Of a stretch of DNA of 64,000 nt, positions 26,265-35,149 are shown one piece after another (position 1 is the first letter of the stretch; each line of letters opens with the position of its first letter). Origin of the DNA: Elizabethkingia meningoseptica_A (GTDB taxonomy: Bacteria > Bacteroidota > Bacteroidia > Flavobacteriales > Weeksellaceae); NCBI RefSeq assembly GCF_045762675.1, contig NZ_JBJDLK010000001.1, positions 846,590 to 910,589 of the forward strand. The letters run 5' to 3'. The notes beneath the pieces are model-generated. The model searched no databases and was not told the origin of the DNA. It saw only the letters and a program-made list of their open reading frames with translations. The position numbers and the translations under genes were made by a program.

Positions 26265-26282
26265 CAACCGTAAAAATCCTTT

Positions 26283-28088
26283 ATGCAGCAAATTAGAAAT
26301 ATTGCAATTATTGCGCACGTTGACCACGGGAAGACAACTTTGGTTGACAAAATTATCCACGCAACTCATATTTTTAGAGAAAACCAGGAGAGCGGAGAGC
26401 TTATCATGGACAACAATGATCTGGAAAGAGAACGTGGTATTACCATTTTATCGAAAAACATCTCTGTTACTTATAAAGATGTTAAGATAAACGTTATCGA
26501 TACACCTGGTCACGCCGATTTCGGTGGGGAAGTAGAGCGTGTATTGAAAATGGCAGATGGTGTTGTGCTTTTAGTAGATGCTTTTGAAGGAGCGATGCCA
26601 CAAACGCGTTTCGTACTTCAAAAAGCTCTTGAACTTGGCTTAAAACCAATGGTGGTTATCAATAAAGTAGACAAACCAAACTGTCGTCCTGAAGAAGTTC
26701 ACGATCAGGTTTTTGATTTATTCTTCAATCTGGATGCGACAGAAGAGCAATTAGATTTCCCAACATTCTATGGTTCATCAAAACAAGGTTGGTTCAACAC
26801 TTCTTTAGAACCAACAGACAGCATTTTACCTTTACTGGATGGTATCCTGCAATACGTTCCTGAACCTAAAGTAGAAGAAGGTAACTTACAAATGCAGATT
26901 GTATCTTTAGATTATTCTTCTTTCCTGGGAAGAATTGCAATTGGTAAAGTTGTAAGAGGAAGCATTAAAGAAAGTCAGTGGATCGGGTTAGCTCAGGAAG
27001 GTGATAAAATTGTAAAAGGAAAAGTTAAAGAATTATACGTTTTCGAAGGACTTGGTAAGAAAAAAGTTCAGGAAGTACAGGCAGGAGATATCTGTGCTGT
27101 AGTAGGATTTGATGCTTTCCAGATCGGAGATTCTTTCGTAGATCTTGAAAATCCGGAACCATTACCAAGAACATCAATCGATGAACCAACGTTAAATATG
27201 ACATTCTCTATCAACAACTCTCCATTCTTTGGAAAAGATGGTAAGTATGTTACTTCTAATCACCTTAGAGAAAGATTAGAAAAAGAATTAGAGAAAAACC
27301 TGGCATTAAGAGTTCAGCAGACAGGTGATGCCAACACATTCCTTGTTTTCGGTAGAGGTATTCTTCACTTATCGGTTTTAATTGAAACCATGAGAAGAGA
27401 AGGTTATGAAATGACAATTGGTCAGCCTCAGGTTATCCTTAGAGAGATTGATGGTCAGCAATGTGAACCTTATGAATCTTTAGTAGTTGATGTTCCTGAA
27501 GAATTTGCTTCAAGAGTTATCGACCTTGCTACCCAGCGTAAAGGCGACCTTCACATTATGGAAACTAAAGGCGAAATGCAGCATATGGAATTCGAAATCC
27601 CATCAAGAGGATTAATCGGATTACGTTCTCAGATGCTTACTGCAACAGCTGGTGAAGCTATCATGGCACACCGTTTTACTGAGTACAAGCCTTTCAAAGG
27701 TGCTATTCCCGGAAGAAACAATGGTGTATTGGTAAGTAAGACTCAAGGTCCTGCTACTGCTTATTCTATTGAAAAATTACAGGACAGAGGTAAATTCTTT
27801 GTTGATCCGGGTGAGGAAATCTACACAGGTATGATCGTTGGTGAGCAAAACAAGCCAGGTGATTTAGTTGTAAATATTGTTGAAGCAAAACAATTAAATA
27901 ACATGCGTGCTTCCGGAAAAGATAAAGACGGTGGTATTGCTCCTAAAATCTTATTCTCACTGGAGGAATGTATGGAATACATCCAACATGACGAGTGTAT
28001 TGAGGTAACACCAAACTTCATTCGTATGAGAAAGAAAATCCTTAGCGAAGAGGAAAGAAAACGTGCTGAAAGAATGGCTAAAGACTAG
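26283..28088 (+). CDS. typA: Ribosome-associated GTPase TypA/BipA
   Basis: Translational GTPase related to EF-G that helps 50S assembly and stress adaptation. 601 residues. G1 is IAHVDHGKTTLVDKI (about 8-22), the switch region LERERGITILSKN, G3 VIDTPGHADFGGEV, G4 VINKVDKPN. Domains II, III and V and the BipA-specific C-terminal domain follow (GLIGLRSQMLTATAGEAIMA and CMEYIQHDECIEVTPNFIRM). Own promoter upstream and terminator downstream, so monocistronic. Confidence 0.97.
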   Translation: MQQIRNIAIIAHVDHGKTTLVDKIIHATHIFRENQESGELIMDNNDLERERGITILSKNISVTYKDVKINVIDTPGHADFGGEVERVLKMADGVVLLVDAFEGAMPQTRFVLQKALELGLKPMVVINKVDKPNCRPEEVHDQVFDLFFNLDATEEQLDFPTFYGSSKQGWFNTSLEPTDSILPLLDGILQYVPEPKVEEGNLQMQIVSLDYSSFLGRIAIGKVVRGSIKESQWIGLAQEGDKIVKGKVKELYVFEGLGKKKVQEVQAGDICAVVGFDAFQIGDSFVDLENPEPLPRTSIDEPTLNMTFSINNSPFFGKDGKYVTSNHLRERLEKELEKNLALRVQQTGDANTFLVFGRGILHLSVLIETMRREGYEMTIGQPQVILREIDGQQCEPYESLVVDVPEEFASRVIDLATQRKGDLHIMETKGEMQHMEFEIPSRGLIGLRSQMLTATAGEAIMAHRFTEYKPFKGAIPGRNNGVLVSKTQGPATAYSIEKLQDRGKFFVDPGEEIYTGMIVGEQNKPGDLVVNIVEAKQLNNMRASGKDKDGGIAPKILFSLEECMEYIQHDECIEVTPNFIRMRKKILSEEERKRAERMAKD

Positions 28089-28112
28089 TCCTGAATTTCG
28101 TACTAAAATTAT

Positions 28113-28140
28113 AAAAAGTCCCTTTTCAGGGACTTTTTTT
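28113..28140 (+). terminator. typA terminator
   Basis: Stem AAAAAGTCCC / GGGACTTTTT with T run. It lies inside the longest open frame of the next gene, which argues for that gene starting at 28207. Confidence 0.88.
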
Positions 28141-28206
28141 ATGGCTTTTGGCCCTATGTCAAAAAAAATATATATCTTTAATCATATAACCTCAAAGAAG
28201 AATGTT

Positions 28207-28647
28207 ATGAATATGATTTATCTGAAAAGATTAATGGTTATGTTGGGCGTTGTGATTGCCGGACTGGCAGCCGCTCAGAAACAAAGCATTACAAAGGCTC
28301 AGCTACCGTCTAATGCTCAGGATTTCCTGAATAAATATATCAGCGCAAAACCATTTATCTATATCAAAAATGCTGAAAATCCGAATGATGTTGATTTTAC
28401 CGTTAAGTATAGCAACGGAATGGAAATAGAATTTCACAACGATGGGGTATGGGAAGAAGTAGATGGAAAAGGAAATCCGATACCAACAGGATTTATCTCC
28501 TCAGGAGTAACCAATTATACGAATTCCAATTATAAAGGAGATCCTATTGTAAAGGTCAGCCAGGAAAAAGGTAAATATGAAGTTAGCCTGAAAAGTGGAC
28601 TCCAGTTAGAATTTGACATGAATGGAACGTTTTTGAAAATAAAGTGA
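28207..28647 (+). CDS. Exported PepSY-like (DUF2874) protein
   Basis: 146 residues from ATG 28207. Signal peptide MNMIYLKRLMVMLGVVIAGL ending AAAQ. The mature part has two PepSY-like halves: LPSNAQDFLNKYISAKPFIY with VKYSNGMEIEFHNDGVWEEV, then IVKVSQEKGKYEVSLKSGLQ with LEFDMNGTFLKIK. This layout matches the periplasmic beta-lactamase-inhibitor-fold family of Bacteroidota, whose function is unknown. The open frame extends upstream to 28063 but that part runs through the typA terminator. TATCTTTA at 28173-28180 is a possible -7 box. Confidence 0.82.
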   Translation: MNMIYLKRLMVMLGVVIAGLAAAQKQSITKAQLPSNAQDFLNKYISAKPFIYIKNAENPNDVDFTVKYSNGMEIEFHNDGVWEEVDGKGNPIPTGFISSGVTNYTNSNYKGDPIVKVSQEKGKYEVSLKSGLQLEFDMNGTFLKIK

Positions 28648-28690
28648 AATAATGCTAACCTTTAAGGCATATTTTTAAACTTATAATATT

Positions 28691-28717
28691 AAAGCTGCAA
28701 AAAAGTGCAGCTTTTTT
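28691..28717 (+). terminator. Terminator after the PepSY-like gene
   Basis: 9-bp stem AAAGCTGCA / TGCAGCTTT with T run. Confidence 0.82.
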
Positions 28718-28765
28718 CATTTTAGATTTGCATTATTTATATATTTGGAAGCAAAATAATAAACA

Positions 28766-30142
28766 ATGCAAAAACTCAAACTTTGGGATGCCACAATGAT
28801 TGTTATGGGATCTATGATCGGCAGTGGTATTTTCATCGTCTCGTCCGATATTATGAGACAACTGGGCTCAGGATGGTGGTTGTTGGTCGTATGGTTAATA
28901 ACTGGTGTTATCACAGTATCGGCAGCTCTTTGTTACGGAGAACTATCTTCAATATTTCCTAAAGCAGGCGGACAATACACCTATTTAACAGAAATTTTCG
29001 GTAAACTTACCGGTTTCCTCTATGGCTGGGGTTTATTTACCGTCATCCAAACGGGAACCATAGCCGCAGTTGCAGTTGCATTCAGTAAATTTACAGCATA
29101 CCTCATACCACAGCTCAATGATGCAGCGCCTTTATTTGAATACGGAACCTTCAAAATCACCTGGCTTCAGATTTTAGGTATTGTCGTTATTATGCTGCTT
29201 ACATATAACAATACCCGGGGTATTAAAAGCGGAAAATTTATACAGTCTATTTTTACAGCATCAAAAATTTTAGCGCTTGTAGGGCTTATTATTCTTGGTT
29301 TAATATTTATTAAAGACTCTCATCTGAGTGAAAATTTAAACATAGGTACCAGCGCATTTCGGAATCTGAAAGGAGAGGGCTGGACTTCTATCAGCGGGAG
29401 TGCTGTTCTTGGAGGAATAGCTGCAGCCATGGTGGGGTCTGTATTCAGTAGTGTAGCCTGGGAAAATGTGACCTTTATTTCAGGGGAAATTGAAAATCCC
29501 AAACGAAATGTAGTTCGTGCAATGGTTATCGGTACTACTGCTGTAATTATATTATATATCCTTTGTAATGTTGTTTATCTGAGCGCCCTGTCACGGGATG
29601 AAATTGCTTTTGCAGCAAATGACCGTGTAGCAGTAGCTGCAGCTGAAAAAATTATGGGAGAGAAAGGAACCATTATTATGGCTGTACTGGTTATGATTTC
29701 TACTTTCGGATGTATTAATGGTATTGTACTGTCCGGAGCCAGAGTATTTCAGACAATGGCAAAAGATGGCTTGTTTTTTAAAGCGGCAACACAGAATAAT
29801 AAATATGATGTTCCTGAAAAATCACTCTGGCTTCAGGGAATATGGGCATCATTGCTCTGCCTGAGCGGCCAGTATGGCGATATTCTGGATATGATTTCCT
29901 TTGTAATCGTATTATTTTACATGCTTACCGTATTTGGTGTAATATGGTTAAGATTTAAGAAGCCTTTTATCCCAAGATCATATAAAACTTTTTTATATCC
30001 GGTAACCCCGTTCATATATCTGGTTATAGGGATAATGTTCTGTGTACTTTTAATTATTTATAAACCTAATTATACATGGCCTGGTTTTATTTTACTTTTA
30101 TTGGGACTCCCTATCTACTTTTTAATCAAAAAGAAACAGTAA
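28766..30142 (+). CDS. APC-superfamily amino acid permease
   Basis: 458 residues, about 12 membrane helices. The family signature is TMIVMGSMIGSGIFIVSSDI in helix 1, and SVFSSVAWENVTFISGEIEN (about 227-246) is the helix 6/loop region with the conserved acidic ENPKRN cluster. It resembles L-type/serine-threonine exchanger-like permeases more than the larger CAT-like permease at 4190. Substrate unknown. A DUF2007 gene follows by 30 bases, likely on the same transcript. Confidence 0.9.
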   Translation: MQKLKLWDATMIVMGSMIGSGIFIVSSDIMRQLGSGWWLLVVWLITGVITVSAALCYGELSSIFPKAGGQYTYLTEIFGKLTGFLYGWGLFTVIQTGTIAAVAVAFSKFTAYLIPQLNDAAPLFEYGTFKITWLQILGIVVIMLLTYNNTRGIKSGKFIQSIFTASKILALVGLIILGLIFIKDSHLSENLNIGTSAFRNLKGEGWTSISGSAVLGGIAAAMVGSVFSSVAWENVTFISGEIENPKRNVVRAMVIGTTAVIILYILCNVVYLSALSRDEIAFAANDRVAVAAAEKIMGEKGTIIMAVLVMISTFGCINGIVLSGARVFQTMAKDGLFFKAATQNNKYDVPEKSLWLQGIWASLLCLSGQYGDILDMISFVIVLFYMLTVFGVIWLRFKKPFIPRSYKTFLYPVTPFIYLVIGIMFCVLLIIYKPNYTWPGFILLLLGLPIYFLIKKKQ

Positions 30143-30172
30143 CTTAACTCAATAAATATTTTAGCTTAGAGT

Positions 30173-30394
30173 ATGAATGAGTTTGTAAGAATTTATCAGT
30201 CCAATATATTATTTCAGGTTGAAATCATTAAAGGAAAATTAACGTCTGAAGGCATTGAAAGCTATATAAAAAATGAGTTTGTCAATAATCTTGCGGTAAT
30301 GCCCATTAATCAGGATTATATCTTATATGTGGCAGAAAAAGATGCTCTTGAAGCGGAAAGAATTATCCGCGAAACCAGTGCAGAAGAAAACTGA
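30173..30394 (+). CDS. DUF2007 small protein
   Basis: 73 residues, soluble. FVRIYQSNILFQVEIIKGKL (N-terminus), then EGIESYIKNEFVNNLAV and ILYVAEKDALEAERIIRET form the ferredoxin-like beta-alpha-beta pattern of DUF2007, annotated as putative signal-transducing protein. No catalytic residues. Sits between the permease and hemN; the hemN promoter box lies after its stop codon. Confidence 0.82.
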   Translation: MNEFVRIYQSNILFQVEIIKGKLTSEGIESYIKNEFVNNLAVMPINQDYILYVAEKDALEAERIIRETSAEEN

Positions 30395-30437
30395 TTTTTA
30401 TTTGGTGAAAATCCGTGCAAAAGCCTTTGATATTTTG

Positions 30438-30445
30438 TAATTTTG
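30438..30445 (+). promoter_or_regulatory. hemN promoter -7 box, leaderless spacing
   Basis: TAATTTTG, perfect TAnnTTTG, ends 4 bases before the hemN ATG. The expected transcription start falls on or next to the start codon. Confidence 0.5.
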
Positions 30446-30449
30446 CAGG

Positions 30450-31808
30450 ATGAATTCATTAATCGATAAATATAACATACCTGGTCCCCGTTATACATCT
30501 TATCCAACTGTTCCTTACTGGGATCTGGATAGTTTTTCTGTGGAAGGTTGGAAAGAGTCAGTTGTTCGCTCTTTCAGAGAATCCAATGCAGACGAGGGGA
30601 TTAGTATTTATATTCATCTTCCTTTTTGTGAAGCTTTATGTACCTTTTGTGCATGTCACAAAAGAATTACAAAACAACATAGTGTAGAAGAACCTTATCT
30701 GGAAACAGTAATAAAGGAATGGCAATTATACCTTAACCTCTTTGAAGAGAAACCCAAATTAAAGGAACTTCACCTGGGAGGCGGTACACCAACTTTTTTC
30801 ACACCGGAAAACCTGAAGAGACTGCTTAACGGTATTTTTGATACCGTAGAGATTGCAGATCATCCGGAATTCAGTTTTGAAGGACATCCTAACAATACAA
30901 CCTATGAGCATTTAGAAACTCTTTATGATCTTGGTTTCCGAAGAGTAAGCTTTGGCGTACAGGATTACAACGAAAAGGTTCAGAAGGCTATCAATCGTAT
31001 TCAACCTTACGAAAATGTAAAAAACGTAACCGAATGGGCTCGTGAAATTGGTTATACCGGTATCAGCCACGATTTGGTCTTCGGTTTACCATTCCAAAAC
31101 TGGGAGTGTATGGAAAATACAATCCGTAAAACCCTGGAATTAAAACCAGATCGTCTGGCGTTTTATTCCTATGCACATGTTCCATGGATAAAAGGAGTAG
31201 GACAAAGAGGTTTTGATGAAAACGACCTTCCGTCCGGTGATGAGAAAAGGAAACTTTATGAGGAAGGTAAGAACCTGTTGGAGGAATTAGGTTATTTTGA
31301 AATAGGAATGGATCATTTCGCTTTACCACATGATGATTTATACCATTCTATGGAGAAAGGAAAATTACACCGTAATTTCATGGGATATACCTCTTCTAAA
31401 ACCCAATTGATGATTGGTTTAGGAATGTCTGCAATATCTGACAGCTGGTATGCTTTTGCTCAGAATGAAAAAACGGTTGAAGCTTATGAGCAGATGGTTA
31501 ACAATGGAGAATTCCCCATTGTAAAAGGGCATATTCTAAGCAATGAAGATCTTGTCGTACGTAAACATATCCTGAATCTGATGTGTCGCCTGGAAACATC
31601 CTGGAACAGCGAAACATCACTTCCTGAACTTCAAAATGCTATGGAAAAGCTACAGGAAATGCAGAATGACGGACTTGTTGAATTATCCGAAAACAGTATT
31701 AAAATAACAGAAAAGGGTAGAGCCTTTACCCGGAATGTTTCGATGACATTCGATTTACGAATGCTTCGCAAGCAACCTGAAACACGTATTTTTTCTATGA
31801 CAGTATAA
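30450..31808 (+). CDS. hemN: Oxygen-independent coproporphyrinogen III oxidase
   Basis: Radical SAM enzyme that decarboxylates coproporphyrinogen III to protoporphyrinogen IX in heme synthesis without oxygen. 452 residues. The 4Fe-4S motif is HLPFCEALCTFCACHK: Cys60, Cys64, Cys67 (CxxxCxxC) plus Cys69, the extra cysteine characteristic of true HemN. The SAM GGTPTFF motif is at about 107-113, and PRYTSYPT at the N-terminus is the HemN-specific strand. Not a HemW-type protein. Terminator follows. Confidence 0.95.
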   Translation: MNSLIDKYNIPGPRYTSYPTVPYWDLDSFSVEGWKESVVRSFRESNADEGISIYIHLPFCEALCTFCACHKRITKQHSVEEPYLETVIKEWQLYLNLFEEKPKLKELHLGGGTPTFFTPENLKRLLNGIFDTVEIADHPEFSFEGHPNNTTYEHLETLYDLGFRRVSFGVQDYNEKVQKAINRIQPYENVKNVTEWAREIGYTGISHDLVFGLPFQNWECMENTIRKTLELKPDRLAFYSYAHVPWIKGVGQRGFDENDLPSGDEKRKLYEEGKNLLEELGYFEIGMDHFALPHDDLYHSMEKGKLHRNFMGYTSSKTQLMIGLGMSAISDSWYAFAQNEKTVEAYEQMVNNGEFPIVKGHILSNEDLVVRKHILNLMCRLETSWNSETSLPELQNAMEKLQEMQNDGLVELSENSIKITEKGRAFTRNVSMTFDLRMLRKQPETRIFSMTV

Positions 31809-31829
31809 TATTGTCAGATGATCCGTTAT

Positions 31830-31869
31830 AAAAGCCTTGTCAGCGTTAAAATTCCTGACAAGGCTTTTT
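31830..31869 (+). terminator. hemN terminator
   Basis: 14-bp stem AAAAGCCTTGTCAG / CTGACAAGGCTTTT with T run. Confidence 0.88.
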
Positions 31870-32107
31870 CTTATATTATGTTTATGTTAATTATAGCTCT
31901 TTCATTAATACCTCATTTACCCGATTTAAAAATACTTCTGTCTTAATATTTAAGTGCTAATACAGAGTGATTTATTTAGTCAGATCTTTTTATTCTGAAC
32001 CATTTTGAAAAAACTACCTTTGTATAGTTTTCAGGGATTCCCGAAATATAGAATAAAACGAAGTATAACTCATTAAAAGAAAATTGTTAAAATATTCTAA
32101 AAATCAT

Positions 32108-32115
32108 TATATTTG
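32108..32115 (+). promoter_or_regulatory. secDF promoter -7 box
   Basis: TATATTTG, perfect TAnnTTTG, 42 bases before the secDF ATG; a TTG lies about 21 bases upstream. The rest of 31870-32107 shows nothing else I can support. Confidence 0.6.
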
Positions 32116-32157
32116 CGCCCTATAATCAATAAAAAATAGTCGTTAAATCATAAAAAA

Positions 32158-35052
32158 ATGCAAGGAAAAGGACTCATTACCACTATTGCGATCATCCTCG
32201 GACTGATATGCATTAATGAACTCCTGCCAACATTCTATGTAAATAGAATAGAGAAAGAAGCAACTGCACTTTCCGGAGGCAATGAAGTTAAGTATCAAAA
32301 AGAATTAGAAAAGTTATCCAAAGACACGCTGAATTTAGGCTTTACAAAGCTGGACTACCATTCCGCTAAAGAAAAGGAAATGAAGCTTGGTCTTGACCTG
32401 AAAGGGGGGATTAACGTTTTGTTGGAAATTAATCAGCGAGATCTGGTTAATGATTTAACGAACTATTCTACAAACCCTGTTTTAGTAGAGGCTTTAAACA
32501 GAACTGATGCTGCACAAAGAAACTCTACAAAAACCTACATTGAAAACTTTTTCACTCAGTTTGAAGCTGTTAACAAAGAGAAAGGGACTAATGTAAAACT
32601 TTCTAACCCTGAAGTTTTCGGAACTCAGAAGTTAAGCGACCAGATTAAATTCAATACGTCTGATGATGAAGTAAAGAAAATCATCAGCAAAAAAATTGAT
32701 GCTTCTGTTGGTTCTGCTTTTGAAGTAATCCGTACACGTATTGATAAATTAGGGGTAACACAGCCAAACGTACAGAGAGTTCCGGGAACAGGACGTATTC
32801 TGGTTGAAATGCCTGGTATAAAAGATATCGACAGAGTAAAGAAATTATTACAAACATCTGCAAGATTACAATTCTGGGAAGTACAGACTGCACCTGAGAT
32901 TGCACCTTATTTCCAGCAATTAACAGCGGTTGTAATGACAAAAGGAGATTCTATCGGTGTGAATAAGAACATGAATCTTATTAATACTCTGGATATCCAG
33001 AACGGTGCAAGACAAAATGGTGTTGCTAATGTTAAACTTTCCGATACTGCAGTAGTAAATAAATTATTAAACAGTGCACAGGCAATTCAGGCGCGTCCGG
33101 CAAACCTTAGATTCACTAAGTTTATGTGGGCAGCAAAACCTGAATCTAATACAGCTGATCATTTAACATTATATGCAATCCGTGGAACTGCAAACAACAA
33201 AGCTCCGCTTGATGGTGCTGTGAAAGATGCGCGTGTTAATTACGACCAGATCGGAAGAATTGAGATCGGTATGCAAATGGACTCTGATGGTACCAAAGTA
33301 TGGAAAACCCTTACTGAGAAAAACATCGGAAGACCTATCGCTGTAACACTAGATGATAATGTATATACAGCTCCAAATGTAAATACGGCTATTCCTAACG
33401 GTCAGTCTGTAATTACAGGTAACTTCAGTCAGGATGAAGCAAAAGATTTAGTAGATGTATTAAACTCAGGAAAACTTCCTGCAACTGCTAAAATTGTACA
33501 AGCTGATGTTGTAGGGCCTTCATTAGGTGCTGAGTCAATTAACGCCGGAGTTCTTTCATTCATTATTGCATTTGCTTTAATCATGGTATATATTATTTTC
33601 TACTATGGTATGGCTGGTGTATATGCTGTAATTGCAATGATCATTAACCTGTTCTACGTATTCGGTATTATGGACTCTATCGATGCAACGCTTACTTTAC
33701 CTGGTATTGCAGGTATTGTATTATCGATGGCAATGGCGGTAGATACCAACGTAATCATTTACGAAAGAACAAAAGAAGAATTATTTGCAGGGAAAGGAAT
33801 CCTTGAAGCATACAATGATGGTTTCAAACATGCATTATCTGCGATTATCGACGGACACGCAACAACATTATTAACAGCTGTTGTATTATATATCTTCGGT
33901 ACAGGACCTATTCAGGGGTTTGCGGTAACCTTAATCATCGGTATCCTAATGACGTTCTTTACTTCTGTACTATTGTCCAGAGTAATGATCTTCAGCAGAC
34001 TTACAAAAGGTAAAAATATTTCTGTTTGGACATCTATGTCTAAGAACTTATTCAGAAATATCTGGATCGACTTCATCGGAAAAAGAAAATGGTCATACAT
34101 TTTCTCTACAATCTTAATGATTATCTGTATCGGATCTATCGTAACTAAAGGCTTTAAATTTGGAGTTGACTTCAAAGGAGGTAGAAGCTATGTGGTAAGA
34201 TTTGATAAGCCTGTTGTAGCATCTGATGTTCAGGAAGAGCTTGCTCCGTTTTTCAAAACTAAAGACGGAAAAGATGAATCTGTAGATGTGAAAACTTTTG
34301 GTAACACAAACCAGTTAAGAATTACAACTGACTACAAAATTGACGACGTTAACACTTCTGTTGACTCTGAAATTGAACATAAATTATACGATGGTTTAAA
34401 GAAACACCTTCCGGCTAATGAATCTTTCGAATCTTTCAAAAGCTCTGATGCTGGTCATACAGGAATTGTTTCTTCAACTAAAGTTGGACCTACAGTTGCA
34501 GATGACATTCAGGTTCACGGTACACTGGCAGTAGTAGCTGCTTTAGCAGGAATCTTCATCTACATCTTATTAAGATTTAGAAAATGGCAGTTCTCTTTAG
34601 GTGCGGTAACAGCATTGTTCCACGATGCAGTAGTAATTTTAGGGGTCTTCTCTTTATTCTACACAGTAGCACCATTTAATATGGAGATCAACCAGGATTT
34701 CATTGCCGCTGTACTTACAGTATTAGGATATTCCATTAACGATACGGTAATTGTATTCGACCGTATCCGTGAATACCTTAGAGAGAGAAAATCTCTTAGC
34801 CTTGCAGGATTATTTGATGATTCCATCAGTAGTACGCTGGGTAGAACATTCAACACTTCTTTCACTACGATATTGGTGATCCTGGCGATTTTCATTTTCG
34901 GAGGTGATAATATGAAGGGCTTCATGTTTGCATTATTAATCGGTATTGGTTTCGGTACTTATTCATCCATCTTCATCGCGTCGGCAATTGCCTACGACTG
35001 TTTGAAAGGACGAAAAAAAGACGCCCCGCCAGTACATGAGATAAACAAATAA
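32158..35052 (+). CDS. secDF: Fused protein translocase subunit SecDF
   Basis: Uses the proton gradient to help Sec export on the periplasmic side. 964 residues, twelve membrane helices in two six-helix halves. SecD half: LGLDLKGGINVLLEI (D1 motif, about 79-93), the large periplasmic P1 domain, then GIVLSMAMAVDTNVIIYERTKEE. SecF half: FKFGVDFKGGRSYVVRF (about 667), then LTVLGYSINDTVIVFDRIRE. The fusion of SecD and SecF is usual for Bacteroidota. Monocistronic with own promoter and terminator. Confidence 0.96.
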   Translation: MQGKGLITTIAIILGLICINELLPTFYVNRIEKEATALSGGNEVKYQKELEKLSKDTLNLGFTKLDYHSAKEKEMKLGLDLKGGINVLLEINQRDLVNDLTNYSTNPVLVEALNRTDAAQRNSTKTYIENFFTQFEAVNKEKGTNVKLSNPEVFGTQKLSDQIKFNTSDDEVKKIISKKIDASVGSAFEVIRTRIDKLGVTQPNVQRVPGTGRILVEMPGIKDIDRVKKLLQTSARLQFWEVQTAPEIAPYFQQLTAVVMTKGDSIGVNKNMNLINTLDIQNGARQNGVANVKLSDTAVVNKLLNSAQAIQARPANLRFTKFMWAAKPESNTADHLTLYAIRGTANNKAPLDGAVKDARVNYDQIGRIEIGMQMDSDGTKVWKTLTEKNIGRPIAVTLDDNVYTAPNVNTAIPNGQSVITGNFSQDEAKDLVDVLNSGKLPATAKIVQADVVGPSLGAESINAGVLSFIIAFALIMVYIIFYYGMAGVYAVIAMIINLFYVFGIMDSIDATLTLPGIAGIVLSMAMAVDTNVIIYERTKEELFAGKGILEAYNDGFKHALSAIIDGHATTLLTAVVLYIFGTGPIQGFAVTLIIGILMTFFTSVLLSRVMIFSRLTKGKNISVWTSMSKNLFRNIWIDFIGKRKWSYIFSTILMIICIGSIVTKGFKFGVDFKGGRSYVVRFDKPVVASDVQEELAPFFKTKDGKDESVDVKTFGNTNQLRITTDYKIDDVNTSVDSEIEHKLYDGLKKHLPANESFESFKSSDAGHTGIVSSTKVGPTVADDIQVHGTLAVVAALAGIFIYILLRFRKWQFSLGAVTALFHDAVVILGVFSLFYTVAPFNMEINQDFIAAVLTVLGYSINDTVIVFDRIREYLRERKSLSLAGLFDDSISSTLGRTFNTSFTTILVILAIFIFGGDNMKGFMFALLIGIGFGTYSSIFIASAIAYDCLKGRKKDAPPVHEINK

Positions 35053-35053
35053 T

Positions 35054-35082
35054 AAAAAGCCCCGAGATTCGGGGCTTTTTTT
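35054..35082 (+). terminator. secDF terminator
   Basis: 12-bp stem AAAAAGCCCCGA / TCGGGGCTTTTT with further T residues. Confidence 0.9.
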
Positions 35083-35125
35083 ATTAATTTTTTATAAATA
35101 AATAACAAATACAGTTATAAACAAT

Positions 35126-35133
35126 TATTTTTG
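35126..35133 (+). promoter_or_regulatory. MFS gene promoter -7 box
   Basis: TATTTTTG, fits TAnnTTTG, 16 bases before the ATG. Confidence 0.5.
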
Positions 35134-35149
35134 TACATCTTTTTGAATT

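Noticed and set aside
28063..28206. N-terminal extension of the PepSY-like protein
   Set aside because: The extension overlaps the end of typA and its terminator hairpin, and the signal peptide begins only at 28207.
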